Source: JAFNGF01 sp964567045
GTDB taxonomy: Bacteria > Planctomycetota > Phycisphaerae > Sedimentisphaerales > Anaerobacaceae
NCBI GenBank assembly: GCA_964567045.1
Contig: CAZMLE010000008.1
Span: forward strand, 1-64,000
DNA length: 64,000 bases
Direction: 5' to 3'
Part shown: piece by piece, positions 42,078 through 50,906 of the stretch
Layout: the number at the start of each line of letters is the position of its first letter
Numbering within the stretch: the stretch's first letter is position 1
Notes under the pieces: model-generated
The model's input: the letters and a program-made list of their open reading frames with translations, nothing else
Database searches by the model: none
What the model was told of the DNA's origin: nothing
Made by a program: the position numbers and the translations under genes

Positions 42078-42887
42078 CTACTTATTGCTCGCTTCTATTT
42101 TCCTGTTTATAAGCGTGGCCGTAACCGCTGCGGAAAAGCCATTGTCAATATTAACCACGGTGACGCCGGCAGTGCAACTATTAAGCATCGTCAAAAGAGC
42201 CGAAAGCCCCTCGAAACTCGAGCCGTAGCCAACACTGGTTGGCACGGCGATTACCGGACAACTCACCAGGCCGCCCACCACGCTAGCTAGTGCCCCCTCC
42301 ATGCCCGCAACAACAATGATGATGTTGGCCTTCTGCAGCTTGGGCAGGTGTTCAAACAACCTGTGCAGCCCTGCCACTCCGACATCGCAAATCAGCTCCG
42401 TCCGCTGGCCCATAATTTCAGCGGTGACCTTTGCTTCTGTCGCGACGGGCAAGTCCGCGGTTCCGGCCGTTACTATCGGTAAGACGCTTTTTGAAGGCGT
42501 AAGTTTTTTTTGCTCCAGCACTATGGCTCTGGCTAATTGCTCGTATCGTGCCTTTGGAAATTTTCCGGTTTTCGCCAGCGCCTCAAAGACGTGCGGCTCG
42601 GCTCTCGTGGCCAGCACGTTATCGCCTTTCGCAGCCAGGCTTTCAAATATCCTTATTATCTGCTCGGTCGTTTTGCCCGGACAGTAGATAACTTCTGGAA
42701 AGCCCCGCCGGATTTGGCGATGGTGGTCTATGCGCGCAAAACCCAAGTCTTCAAACGGCAAATGGCGAAGCTTTTCAATTGCGTCTTTGATTTCAAGCTC
42801 GCCGCTCTTAACTTGCTCTAACAACTGTTTCAGTTGTTCAGCTTGGATATTTTCACCTATTCTCTCAGCCGGTCGCTTTCGGCTCAA
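42078..42887 (-). CDS. larB: LarB-type AIR carboxylase family protein
   Basis: A 269-residue protein of the LarB family, which carboxylates nicotinic acid adenine dinucleotide and hydrolyses it to make the nickel-pincer cofactor precursor. Seen: an N-terminal helical LKQLLEQVKSGELEIKDAIEKLR split by short turns, YCPGKTTEQIIRIFE, ILPIVTAGTADLPVATEA near the middle and VGVAGLHRL, plus AGMEGALASVVGGLV and GYGSSFEGLSALLTML. Partner larC/larE genes are not in this window. The start overlaps the end of tsaD by 23 bp, so the two are coupled. Confidence 0.88.
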   Translation of the reverse strand: MSRKRPAERIGENIQAEQLKQLLEQVKSGELEIKDAIEKLRHLPFEDLGFARIDHHRQIRRGFPEVIYCPGKTTEQIIRIFESLAAKGDNVLATRAEPHVFEALAKTGKFPKARYEQLARAIVLEQKKLTPSKSVLPIVTAGTADLPVATEAKVTAEIMGQRTELICDVGVAGLHRLFEHLPKLQKANIIIVVAGMEGALASVVGGLVSCPVIAVPTSVGYGSSFEGLSALLTMLNSCTAGVTVVNIDNGFSAAVTATLINRKIEASNK

Positions 42888-43908
42888 GGGTCAAATCAGC
42901 AAAGAGTCCGGCTATGAACTTGTGATAGCCCAAAGAAGCTACCATAACCGCGTTGTCAGTGCAATATTGTTTTGGCGCGATGAGCAGCTTTCTGGCAGGG
43001 ACAGCCGAGTCGCATATTTTCTGTAAGGCGTCTCGAAGGGCACTGTTGGCTGCGACCCCGCCGCCCAGCAAGATAGTTTTTGCGCCAGTTTTTTTGGCGG
43101 CACGCTGCGTCTTTTTCACCAGGACATCAATTACCGCCGCCTGAAATGATGCTGCGATGTCCGCAATCTCTTGCCTGGTCATTGAGTCGACCTTGTTTTT
43201 GCCTTTCATATCCTGGCCGTGACAGTAATAAAGCACCGCGGTTTTGATGCCGCTGAAAGAGAAGTCCAGCGAGTCACGCCCAAGCATCGAGCGCGGAAAT
43301 TTGATGGCATTCGGGTTGCCGTTTTGTGCTATCCTTTCGATGCTCGGCCCACCAGGATACGGCAGTTTGAGGATGTTTGCGACTTTATCGAACGCCTCGC
43401 CGGCTGCATCGTCAATAGTAGAGCCCAAAAGTTCAAGCTCCAGCGGTGATTGGCATCTGTAAAGGCATGTATGTCCCCCGGATACAATAAGAGCAACCGC
43501 TGGTAATTGCAGGTCCGTTTCGCCCAGCATCGCCGATTGCAGATGGGCGTGCAGGTGGTTGATCGCTATTAGAGGCTTCTCCCAGGCAAAGGCCAGGGTT
43601 TTAGCAGCAGTGACACCTACGACCAATGCAATGGTCAGCCCCGGCTGATTGGCGACGGCTATGGCGTCGATGTCATCTTTGCTGACAGCGGCCTGGGCCA
43701 TTACCTCAGCCATAACCGGATATATTTTCTCGATATGTGCACGGGACGCTATCTCCGGCACAACGCCGCCATATTTCTCGTGGAGTTTTGTCTGGGAGGC
43801 TATGACGGACGACTTTACGGTTTTGCCGTCTGCAACTACCGCTGCAGCAGTCTCATCGCAACTGGTTTCAATGCCGAAGATATTTATTGATTTGCTTTGG
43901 ACCGGCAT
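42865..43908 (-). CDS. tsaD: tRNA N6-threonylcarbamoyl-adenosine transferase
   Basis: A 347-residue ASKHA enzyme that completes the universal t6A37 tRNA modification. Family motifs: GIETSCDETAAAVV, YGGVVPEIASRAHIE, INHLHAHLQS with metal-binding His, VSGGHTCLY, LGSTIDDAAGEAFDKVA, and LGGGVAANSALRDAL. ATG 43908 fits family N-termini; 43944 is a poorer option. Upstream overlaps no gene; downstream it overlaps larB. Confidence 0.95.
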   Translation of the reverse strand: MPVQSKSINIFGIETSCDETAAAVVADGKTVKSSVIASQTKLHEKYGGVVPEIASRAHIEKIYPVMAEVMAQAAVSKDDIDAIAVANQPGLTIALVVGVTAAKTLAFAWEKPLIAINHLHAHLQSAMLGETDLQLPAVALIVSGGHTCLYRCQSPLELELLGSTIDDAAGEAFDKVANILKLPYPGGPSIERIAQNGNPNAIKFPRSMLGRDSLDFSFSGIKTAVLYYCHGQDMKGKNKVDSMTRQEIADIAASFQAAVIDVLVKKTQRAAKKTGAKTILLGGGVAANSALRDALQKICDSAVPARKLLIAPKQYCTDNAVMVASLGYHKFIAGLFADLTLEPKATG

Positions 43909-43952
43909 GGATCGAATGTTAGCCGAGTAGTGCAAGCATGTCAACCAGCCGG

Positions 43953-44618
43953 CTATTCGGTCGAGGCAACACGGTGTTTAATATGTTCGATATCCAGCTT
44001 GTTAATGTAGTCTATGAGGTTCGGCCAGCCGGGATAAAAGCCGAAGCTGCCGTTCGTCATCTCGTCTATGGCATCGGCCTTGCTCCAGCCCTGAATGGCG
44101 ACTCGATAGACGGCGCACATTAAGCCTGTGCGGTGGGCCCCGCGCTGGCAGTGCACAAAGACGGGCGTGCAGTTTGGGTCGGTCACAATTTTCAGAAAGC
44201 GGACGACTTCTTTGTCTTCCGGGTGCCACGCTGTCACGGCGATGTGTTGGTAACTAAAGCCCGTGCCTCTGACTTTGTCGCGATCGGAATGAAATAAGCG
44301 GAGATTCACGACTGTCTTGACGCCGAGCTTCTTTAGCTGCCGCACACCTTCTGCGGTTGGCTGAGCACCACGATAGAGGTCATCCGAGACTTCATGAAGA
44401 TTCGGCAGGCCGGGCAATTCGATTGGCTTTGCCCAAATCAGCCGTGCGCTGATCTGGGCCTGAGTTTGGCCCTCTTTGCCGGTGCTGCGTTCTGCGAGTT
44501 TATGTCCGTGCGTCTGTACAAGATAGTGGGCTACAAAGCCGGCCGGCAGAAGGCCGAGAATTAGAATAGTGTAACATAGAAGGGTGCGTTTTGCTTTTTC
44601 CGACCCAGGTTGGCTCAT
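43953..44618 (-). CDS. Membrane-anchored tyrosine/dual-specificity phosphatase
   Basis: A 221-residue protein with a single N-terminal anchor (about 16-36) and an outer phosphatase domain. The PTP signature is VFVHCQRGAHRTG, i.e. HCxxGxxRTG with the nucleophile Cys. NLRLFHSDRDKV precedes it, and YPGWPNLIDYINKLDI ends the protein. Start is ATG 44618; an in-frame ATG at 44690 has no site. Related planctomycete proteins lack assigned substrates. Confidence 0.85.
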   Translation of the reverse strand: MSQPGSEKAKRTLLCYTILILGLLPAGFVAHYLVQTHGHKLAERSTGKEGQTQAQISARLIWAKPIELPGLPNLHEVSDDLYRGAQPTAEGVRQLKKLGVKTVVNLRLFHSDRDKVRGTGFSYQHIAVTAWHPEDKEVVRFLKIVTDPNCTPVFVHCQRGAHRTGLMCAVYRVAIQGWSKADAIDEMTNGSFGFYPGWPNLIDYINKLDIEHIKHRVASTE

Positions 44619-44725
44619 TGATTGGCCCTTTAGAATGCGGTGCGGACAGAATCCAGCATCAAGCTCAACTTTATGATAACCACACAGCAAGAAAGTCGCA
44701 AATCAAAATATACATCGCCTTGCAG

Positions 44726-45694
44726 TCAGAAACGCTTAGGCCGAAAAGTCTTGAACGGCAATTTCCCAAGCAACAAAATCTGCCTGGCGATACTTTTGCA
44801 TACACGTAGCAGCGAGAATCGCAATGGAACCAGCTCAGGCAGTTCAAAATCTGTGCAAGCATCCTGAGGAAAATCATCACCGAGGATTTCTATCTTTTCT
44901 GCATCCGGAAAGTCGGGCTCAATTTGGTTTGCGGTTTTGATAATGGGCACGTTTTCCGGCTCAATATTTACCAGTTTGGAGCAAACAATTTCGCAGGCAA
45001 AGGGATTCGTTCCGCCGATTAGCCAGCCTAATGGTCTGGTTCTGCCGCGGATCGGTCCGCGGCCATCCATCGCCATCACCGCGTCAATGATGGTAAAGGC
45101 AGGATTCAAAAATCTATATATGTCGATGAGCAATTCGCAGAAATCGTCAAAGTTTTTGCCCTTTCTGAAGTGCCAGAGTGCTTTTCGTTTGCCGCTGACA
45201 CAGCCAAACATATTCTTTACCGCAAATGTCGCGACCAACTGCTGGTGTGACTTGAACTTCGGCAGATTTATGATGACATCGGCGTCAAGGGCAACAGAAC
45301 TTATGCCGACTTTGGTGTTCCCGGCTCCTATCCGACACCACCTTGGCTTATCAAGCTGCCTTACGGGCACGGACATTTTTTTCAACGGTTCCTCCAGCCT
45401 CAGGGCTTTTACGCAGGCAAAGACATCGCCCCAGGCTGGAGAATCGCCGACAAAGGGTTTTGCCCCATAGTCTTTCAGCAGCCGGGCGATCTCAAGAATT
45501 ATCGCTGGGTGCGTCTGGGTGGCATGGCGGATAGACCTGGGAGCAATGAAGTTAGGCTTAAGCAGTACGACATCGCCGGGGTGTACAAATCTTTCGAGCC
45601 CGCCGAGAAGCTTGAGCTGTTTGGCAATTGCCTGCACAACCGCGTCTGAGCTGTAGTTACTACATCGGGTCAGTACCACTATTGGATTGGCCAT
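44726..45694 (-). CDS. DUF362 domain protein
   Basis: A 322-residue protein of the DUF362 family, recognised by VLLKPNFIAPRSIRHATQTHP, DADVIINLPKFKSHQQLVATFAVKN in pieces, and FTIIDAVMAMDGRGPIRG. DUF362 proteins are often next to iron-sulfur enzymes, but no Cys cluster is present here. Function unknown. It is followed downstream (44619-44725) by a short gap before the phosphatase gene. Confidence 0.85.
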   Translation of the reverse strand: MANPIVVLTRCSNYSSDAVVQAIAKQLKLLGGLERFVHPGDVVLLKPNFIAPRSIRHATQTHPAIILEIARLLKDYGAKPFVGDSPAWGDVFACVKALRLEEPLKKMSVPVRQLDKPRWCRIGAGNTKVGISSVALDADVIINLPKFKSHQQLVATFAVKNMFGCVSGKRKALWHFRKGKNFDDFCELLIDIYRFLNPAFTIIDAVMAMDGRGPIRGRTRPLGWLIGGTNPFACEIVCSKLVNIEPENVPIIKTANQIEPDFPDAEKIEILGDDFPQDACTDFELPELVPLRFSLLRVCKSIARQILLLGKLPFKTFRPKRF

Positions 45695-45710
45695 ACTGGG
45701 TCAAAATTTT

Positions 45711-45857
45711 CAACCACGAATTACACGGATTCCACTGATCCCACTCCGCCGAAGCGGCTGCGAAGGCAGGATTGGCATTTTCGAGTTTGTGCTGATTGTC
45801 CGCGTTAATCCGCCTTACGTCTGGCGGATTAATCTGCGGAATCTGTGGTTAATAATT
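45711..45857. repeat. Long imperfect inverted repeat
   Basis: AACCACGAATTACACGGATT on the left is answered by AATCTGCGGAATCTGTGGTT on the right, with a CCGCCTTACGTCTGGCGG palindrome (45807-45824) inside. The element fills the gap between the DUF362 and lipoprotein genes and overlaps the lipoprotein stop. Related ACACGGATT units recur at 56297, 58771 and 58901. Confidence 0.55.
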
Positions 45858-46712
45858 CATCGGCATCCGGATGCAAACCAGCAGGAATATTCTGACGGCT
45901 GGTTTACGCTCGGGCGGCTTGCGTTCGTCCAGATTGAAAAACAGGCTGCCGGCAGGATTACTGAAAAACAGGCCGCCCAGAGTCGTTAGGTCGCCGATGT
46001 ATTTTTCCGGCCCAAGGGCGACAAAATCGCCGGGACTGATTTTCAATCCGAAAGCGGCGGCGGTGAAGGGAAACTCGCGCGATTTGGCGCGGGCAGCTAA
46101 CTGTGGGATCGGGCTTGCCACCGGCACTATAAACACCGGATGGGCAACGACCGTGCACGCACCCTGCAAGGTGGGGATTTTTGTAGCTTTTATCCGCAGA
46201 GCAAGGATGCCCGGGCCAATAGTTGCACTCTGCGATGAGAGGTCGCCGGAGACGAAAGAGACTTTTTGCTTGTATTCCAGGCCGGTTACGGCGAGATCGC
46301 TGGCCTGGTCGTCGGGCAGCAAAAGCGAAACCGTCCCTAACTCTTGGGCACCGATCCGGCGCAGCAAGTCATAGACTTTATTCCATAACCGGACGTGGCC
46401 GAACCCGAGCGAAAAAGAATTAGCCTTGAAGGCACTGGGACTATTGAATCTAAGCGGCGTGGTATCCAGCACAGACCAGAAGTCCGCCAGCTTGTCGACG
46501 TTTTCAGCCGGGACTTCGATAATATAGACGCTGAAATTTATGGTCTTTAGTAATTGTGCGCCCGATTGGCCGCCGGGGTCAGATGGGCCTATGTCGCCGA
46601 TTTTGACTCCTGCTTCCGCAGGGGCAGGCCCGCCTTCGTCAGCGTGGGGGCCGCAGCCTATTACGGCGAGGCCAACGCAAATCGAAACCGCAATTTGAAA
46701 GGCCCGAACCAT
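45849..46712 (-). CDS. Predicted lipoprotein
   Basis: A 287-residue protein with a hydrophobic leader (MVRAFQIAVSICVGLAVIGC) and a lipobox Cys at residue 20, then a Pro/Ala/Gly-rich linker and a beta-rich body including VSLLLPDDQASDLAVTGLEY and GDFVALGPEKYIGDLTTLGG. No family recognised. The C-terminus is hydrophobic (RIFLLVCIRMPMNY) and partly encoded by the neighbouring repeat. Likely attached to the outer or inner membrane. Confidence 0.72.
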   Translation of the reverse strand: MVRAFQIAVSICVGLAVIGCGPHADEGGPAPAEAGVKIGDIGPSDPGGQSGAQLLKTINFSVYIIEVPAENVDKLADFWSVLDTTPLRFNSPSAFKANSFSLGFGHVRLWNKVYDLLRRIGAQELGTVSLLLPDDQASDLAVTGLEYKQKVSFVSGDLSSQSATIGPGILALRIKATKIPTLQGACTVVAHPVFIVPVASPIPQLAARAKSREFPFTAAAFGLKISPGDFVALGPEKYIGDLTTLGGLFFSNPAGSLFFNLDERKPPERKPAVRIFLLVCIRMPMNY

Positions 46713-46859
46713 AAATATAGATTAGCACTTCTGCCATTATGTGTCAATTAACGCCCTAAGGCGGTCCGGTATTAGCGCAGCCGGTGGCTTGTGAACAGTC
46801 GCTCGTGGTGCGTGGCCCGTGACTTGTGACTGGTGAGAAATTACTATTTAGCCAATTAG
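46713..46859. other. Gap with GTGGCCCGTGACTTGTGAC-type repeats
   Basis: Short low-complexity units (GTGGCTTGTGAACAG, GTGCGTGGCCCGTGACTTG) precede the MITE-like element. No gene is supported. Confidence 0.4.
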
Positions 46860-47103
46860 CTGTACTGTCTTACTTTAAGAACATGCATAAGCTCTTTAAT
46901 AAGCTACACTTACAAGGAAGCAGAGCTATCTATCATCTTGGGACAAAATTGACTGAAATTCACAAGTGCCCGCCATCCAAGCGTTTAGGGCCAGATTACC
47001 GATTTCTGCTTCTATTTGTGGGCGAAATAAATCTAAGTCAAATTTGCTTTAACTGATTTACTAGTAATGCCTTACGTAATATTGCAAAAATTAGACAGTA
47101 CAG
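46860..47103. mobile_element. MITE-like element with 11-bp inverted ends
   Basis: CTGTACTGTCT (46860-46870) and AGACAGTACAG (47093-47103) are perfect inverted repeats 244 bp end to end, enclosing AT-rich non-coding DNA. Flanking sequences GGTGAG...CCAATTA and TTAACC...CTCACC extend the inverted symmetry loosely. No transposase frame is present, as in MITEs. The adjacent 47104-47485 stretch is also AT-rich and has no gene. Confidence 0.5.
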
Positions 47104-47485
47104 TTAACCACTCACCATTTGACCAATTAACATCCTTTGTTTCCAGCTTCGGATTTAGAATCTTGACTGTCGTCAGACAGGTTTCGGACTTATTCTTCGT
47201 GCTTTTCGTGGCTATCTATCCCGTTTCATTTATAGGGACTTATGAAAAGCCGAAAAAAAAGTCCTATAATTTGGGGATTTTTTCCTTGACATTTAGCCCT
47301 CCCCTCTCAAACAGGGTAAAATTCGATGATATTAGCACGGAGGCTGGGTGAGGAGGCGATTTTTTTAACTCCCCACAAGTAGCCACCCATCTCGGAGGGC
47401 AGCAGTGATATGGAGCGAATGACGTGTTCGGCCGTCGTGATCTTGGCGATAACTGCTTGATATGAATGACATTACGAGAAAAGGC

Positions 47486-47563
47486 AAGAAGAGACGTGAA
47501 CTTCTTATACAGAAAGTGGCAGTCTGTGTCTCCCGTCTTATGCAGACTGTATAATCATTGTTA
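47486..47563. repeat. Approximately 80-bp repeat with built-in -10 box, copy B
   Basis: Second copy of the repeat at 31665. The hairpin CAGTCTGTGT/ATGCAGACTG and TATAAT (47550-47555) are kept, followed by GTTATCTGCC where copy A has GTTAGGC. The secreted protein gene begins 31 bases after the repeat end. Confidence 0.7.
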
Positions 47564-47593
47564 TCTGCCATTGCGCAGAGAAAGGACGAAACC

Positions 47594-48631
47594 ATGAATC
47601 ACAAACAGAGTTCAACAAGCGTGCTCCTTGGAGTCCGAACCCCTGTTCTGCTCATCACGAGCCTCTTATGCTTCGTTATCGCGCCCGTTGTGAGCGCCTC
47701 ACCCAGCACTCAGTTGTTCTTCGACGACTTTACCGGCACGGCTCTCGACACATCGCGATGGTCTATATTTGTCGATTCAAACGGGGAATATAATTGGCCA
47801 TACGTTGCGGGCGGGCTTCTTCATTCACAGGGATATCACACGCGAATAGACTCCATCCCCACCTTCGCACCGATGGGTCAAAGCGTAATGGCTCGTGCGC
47901 GAATTCGCCTCGCCGGAGAGTATCATTCATTTGGCTTCGGTGTGAATCCAAATGAGCGTGCCGGTCCGATCACTGGATACTACTTTGACACACTAAGCCC
48001 CCTTGATCCGTCACCAGGGCGGGAGAACTATGTTCGGGCTTTAGCTTGGTTCCAGCCAGCTCTCGGGTCCCCGGTTAATCTCTTAGATGTCGAAATTCCT
48101 GTGACATGGTATGAGTTCCATGAATTCGCAATCGAGCGAACGCCATCGGAGGTCATCTATTCAATAGACGCCCAGGAGGTCGCGCGAGTAGCAGATGCGT
48201 TCGCAGGCGCGTTGCCGGTATGTGTTTGGAATGCCCGTTGGGATTTGATGCTGACTGACTGGGTTGAGGTCGTTTCCGAACCAGCGATAGTTGAAGCTAC
48301 TGTTGACATAGACCCCGATACGCTGAATCTTAAGAGCAAAGGCAAATGGATTACCTGCTATATCGAATTGCCGGAGGGGTATGATGTGGCTGACATAGAT
48401 GTAAGCACGATAATGCTCAATGGGCAGGTGCCGGCACAATCACGCCCCACCGCAATCGCGGATTACGACGGCGATGGCATAGCAGATTTAATGGTCAAGT
48501 TCAGCAGGTCAGCCGTGCAAAATATACTCCCCGCCGAAGGTGAGGCAGAGATAACGGTGGTTGGAGAGTTGGCCGATGGAACAGCGTTTGAAGGCAAAGA
48601 CACAATTAGAATTATCGACGAAGGCAAATAG
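47594..48631 (+). CDS. Secreted protein with jelly-roll and C-terminal repeat domain
   Basis: A 345-residue exported protein. Signal peptide about 1-37, cut near VVSAS. Residues 40-225 look like a concanavalin/LamG-type jelly roll (FFDDFTGTALDTSRWSIFVD and VTWYEFHEFAIERTPSEVIY). Residues 235-345 hold the motif DIDPDTLNLKSKGKWITCYI and DYDGDGIADLMVKFSR, a Ca-site-like pattern seen in surface proteins of methanogens and planctomycetes. ATG 47594 was chosen over 47558; it lies just after copy B of the 80-bp repeat, whose TATAAT may be its promoter. Confidence 0.8.
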   Translation: MNHKQSSTSVLLGVRTPVLLITSLLCFVIAPVVSASPSTQLFFDDFTGTALDTSRWSIFVDSNGEYNWPYVAGGLLHSQGYHTRIDSIPTFAPMGQSVMARARIRLAGEYHSFGFGVNPNERAGPITGYYFDTLSPLDPSPGRENYVRALAWFQPALGSPVNLLDVEIPVTWYEFHEFAIERTPSEVIYSIDAQEVARVADAFAGALPVCVWNARWDLMLTDWVEVVSEPAIVEATVDIDPDTLNLKSKGKWITCYIELPEGYDVADIDVSTIMLNGQVPAQSRPTAIADYDGDGIADLMVKFSRSAVQNILPAEGEAEITVVGELADGTAFEGKDTIRIIDEGK

Positions 48632-48715
48632 GATAGGAAATCAGGGAATATGGTTATCAGGTAGCAGGATATCAGAATAACAGGGTATCAGGAGATTAGC
48701 GGATTAGAGAATTAG

Positions 48716-48748
48716 GGCCGTGGGTGTAAAACCTGTGGCCTTTTTTAT
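48716..48748 (+). terminator. Rho-independent terminator
   Basis: A GC-rich stem starting GGCCGTGGGT and closing ACCTGTGGCC, with loop TGTAAA, is followed by TTTTTT. It lies about 85 bases after the secreted protein stop codon. Preceding it are tandem ATATCAGG-like units (48645-48700) that look like low-complexity repeats. Confidence 0.6.
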
Positions 48749-48816
48749 TTCTTTGCGGGATAATCTGTTGGATTTGGCGATGCTGTGTAGGATTGGTCTT
48801 ACTTGACTATAAAGAG

Positions 48817-49164
48817 TTACTGTTGTTCCAAGTCGGCTAAGACTTTTTCTATCAGTGGTTCAAGCTCAGGGATTCGGACTTTGACGGTTTCCCACACAAT
48901 CTCCATATCTACACCGAAATAGAAATGTATCAGTTTATCACGCATACCTGCCATATCCGACCACGGGATATTCGGATATTTTTTCTTAATTGATGCTGGT
49001 ATTTGTTTTGTTGCCTCTCCTACGATTTCCAGTTCTCTTATGACAGCGCTTATTGTCTTTCTATCAGTTATGAACTTTTCATAGGACAGGCCTTCAACAA
49101 ATAGCTGCGCATTATGAAAGGCCTGAATGATGTCTCTCAAATACACGCGATGGTTGCGTTTCAT
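48817..49164 (-). CDS. HEPN-domain toxin (DUF86-like)
   Basis: A 115-residue helical protein with the HEPN signature RDKLIHFYFG, matching Rx(4-6)H...Y RNases. Also LRDIIQAFHNAQLFVEGLSYEKF and VIRELEIVGEATKQIP fit the DUF86 family. It overlaps the MNT gene by 4 bp. In the type VII HEPN/MNT systems the nucleotidyltransferase adenylylates the HEPN toxin to inactivate it. Confidence 0.87.
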   Translation of the reverse strand: MKRNHRVYLRDIIQAFHNAQLFVEGLSYEKFITDRKTISAVIRELEIVGEATKQIPASIKKKYPNIPWSDMAGMRDKLIHFYFGVDMEIVWETVKVRIPELEPLIEKVLADLEQQ

Positions 49165-49484
49165 ATATAGACAACCTCGTTTAATATTGTGCTCCTGAAT
49201 TCAGGTCTAAGCGCTTTTATGGAAACCAGGTCGATTTTAGCCCCTGTTTCTTCTGCCAGATATTTTTCAAGCGCAACAAAATCGAGTAAATCTATGCCTT
49301 TGGAGAATTCCACCAGGATATCTACATCACTGGACCGCCGAGCTTTCCCTTTGATGTAGGAGCCGAAAAGTCCGAGACGTTTGACCCTGAATTTGCGACT
49401 AAGTGTCGGTTTTAGTCTTTTCAAATTCCTTTCCAGCAAACCAAGATTACGACCTTTATTTGAGGTTCTATTTTTGTTACTCAT
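49161..49484 (-). CDS. mntA: MNT-type nucleotidyltransferase antitoxin
   Basis: A 107-residue minimal nucleotidyltransferase. The catalytic signature is FGSYIKGKARRSSDVDILVEF (GSx10DxD), and DLVSIKALRPEFRSTIL at the end. ATG 49484 is preceded by AAGGGG; upstream ATGs (49490, 49559) are possible. It is translated before and coupled to the HEPN gene. It acts as the antitoxin by modifying the HEPN partner. Confidence 0.87.
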   Translation of the reverse strand: MSNKNRTSNKGRNLGLLERNLKRLKPTLSRKFRVKRLGLFGSYIKGKARRSSDVDILVEFSKGIDLLDFVALEKYLAEETGAKIDLVSIKALRPEFRSTILNEVVYI

Positions 49485-49715
49485 TCTCATACCCCTTTTG
49501 GTACTCTGGCTATACTGTACGCAGGTTATTGTGTAGAGGATAGACCGATAAGTCAACAAGCAACCGGTCGAAGAATCTCTCTTTCTTTACAATTAAGAGC
49601 GAGCCAAAAATAGACCATCGTAAAACCTATTTTCTTGACGAACCTCTTATTCAGTCTTTAATTATAGGCGTTGTTATGTAAGAAAAATCCTGATTTTTTG
49701 AAAGGTGAAAGAAAG

Positions 49716-50906
49716 ATGAAAATCAGCAGGCGAGCTCAGGATGTGCCGGCTTCAGCGACGATAGCTGTTACGGCGCGAGCCCAGCAACTAAAAGCCCAGG
49801 GCGTGGACGTGGTCGGCTTCGGCGCAGGAGAGCCGGATTTTGATACGCCAGATTATATAAAAGATGCAGCTATAGAGGCGCTGAAGGCGGGCAAGACAAA
49901 ATACACGCCGGCAGCTGGCATCATCGAGCTGCGTACCGCTATCGCTGCCAAGCTCAAGAATGAAAATGGACTGACGTACACCCCTGACCAAATTATAGTC
50001 AACATGGGCGGCAAGCACTCCGTTTACGAGGCAATGCAGGCGGTGCTTGATCCCGGCGACGAAGTTATTCTGCCGACGCCGTATTGGGTGACATATCCGG
50101 AGACAATAAAGCTGGCCGGCGCTACGGCCAAGATCATCGAGACCGAAAGGGCAAATAGTTATAAAATCACGCCGTCGCAACTTGAAAACGCCATCACCGA
50201 AAGAACCGCTATGATAGTGCTCAACTCGCCCAACAATCCGGGCGGTTTTACTTATACGCCGCAGGAGCTAAAAGCCATCGCCAAGGTCCTCGAGGGCACC
50301 AAAGTCGTCGTGCTCTCAGATGAGATTTACGAAAAGCTGGTCTATGGCGATACCAAGTTTGTGAGTTTTGCTTCGCTCAGTGAAGATGCCTACAACCGAA
50401 CCTTGACTCTCAACGGTTTCAGCAAGGCTTTCTCTATGACGGGCTGGCGGCTGGGCTACACGGCCGGGCCGCTGGAAGTTATAAAGGCGATGGGGCGTCT
50501 TCAAGACCACATGACCTCAAACGTTGTAACGTTCGGCCAGTACGCGGCGATTGCCGCTCTTGGCGAGCCGGCAGCCGACTCCATAGAACGTATGCGAGCA
50601 GAATTCGAGCGTCGCGGCCAATATATGGCTGAGCGGCTGAACAACATTCCAGGCGTCCAGTGTCCGGAACCCACTGGCGCTTTTTACTGTTTCCCTGATG
50701 TTTCAAGCCATTATGGCCGAACTATTAATGGGGCGAAAATTACCGGCAGCATGGATTTTGCCAAGGCGCTTCTGGAGCAGGCCAAAGTCGCCCTTGTACC
50801 GGGCCTGCCCTTCGGCTGTGACGACAATGTTCGGCTGAGTTTTGCCTGCTCGTTAGAGCAGATTCGTAAAGGCCTGGATAGACTGGGAAAATGGCTCGGC
50901 CAATGA
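49716..50906 (+). CDS. Class I/II aminotransferase, AspC-like
   Basis: A 396-residue PLP aminotransferase with the aspartate/tyrosine aminotransferase subgroup marks: VVGFGAGEPDFDTP, YTPAAGIIELR, SPNNPGG near 170 and K237 in NGFSKAFSMTGWRLGY. ATG 49716 with AAAGG upstream; 49671 is less likely. Its stop overlaps the next gene's ATG (ATGA at 50903-50906). Probably uses aspartate or a related amino acid; substrate cannot be fixed by sequence. Confidence 0.93.
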   Translation: MKISRRAQDVPASATIAVTARAQQLKAQGVDVVGFGAGEPDFDTPDYIKDAAIEALKAGKTKYTPAAGIIELRTAIAAKLKNENGLTYTPDQIIVNMGGKHSVYEAMQAVLDPGDEVILPTPYWVTYPETIKLAGATAKIIETERANSYKITPSQLENAITERTAMIVLNSPNNPGGFTYTPQELKAIAKVLEGTKVVVLSDEIYEKLVYGDTKFVSFASLSEDAYNRTLTLNGFSKAFSMTGWRLGYTAGPLEVIKAMGRLQDHMTSNVVTFGQYAAIAALGEPAADSIERMRAEFERRGQYMAERLNNIPGVQCPEPTGAFYCFPDVSSHYGRTINGAKITGSMDFAKALLEQAKVALVPGLPFGCDDNVRLSFACSLEQIRKGLDRLGKWLGQ

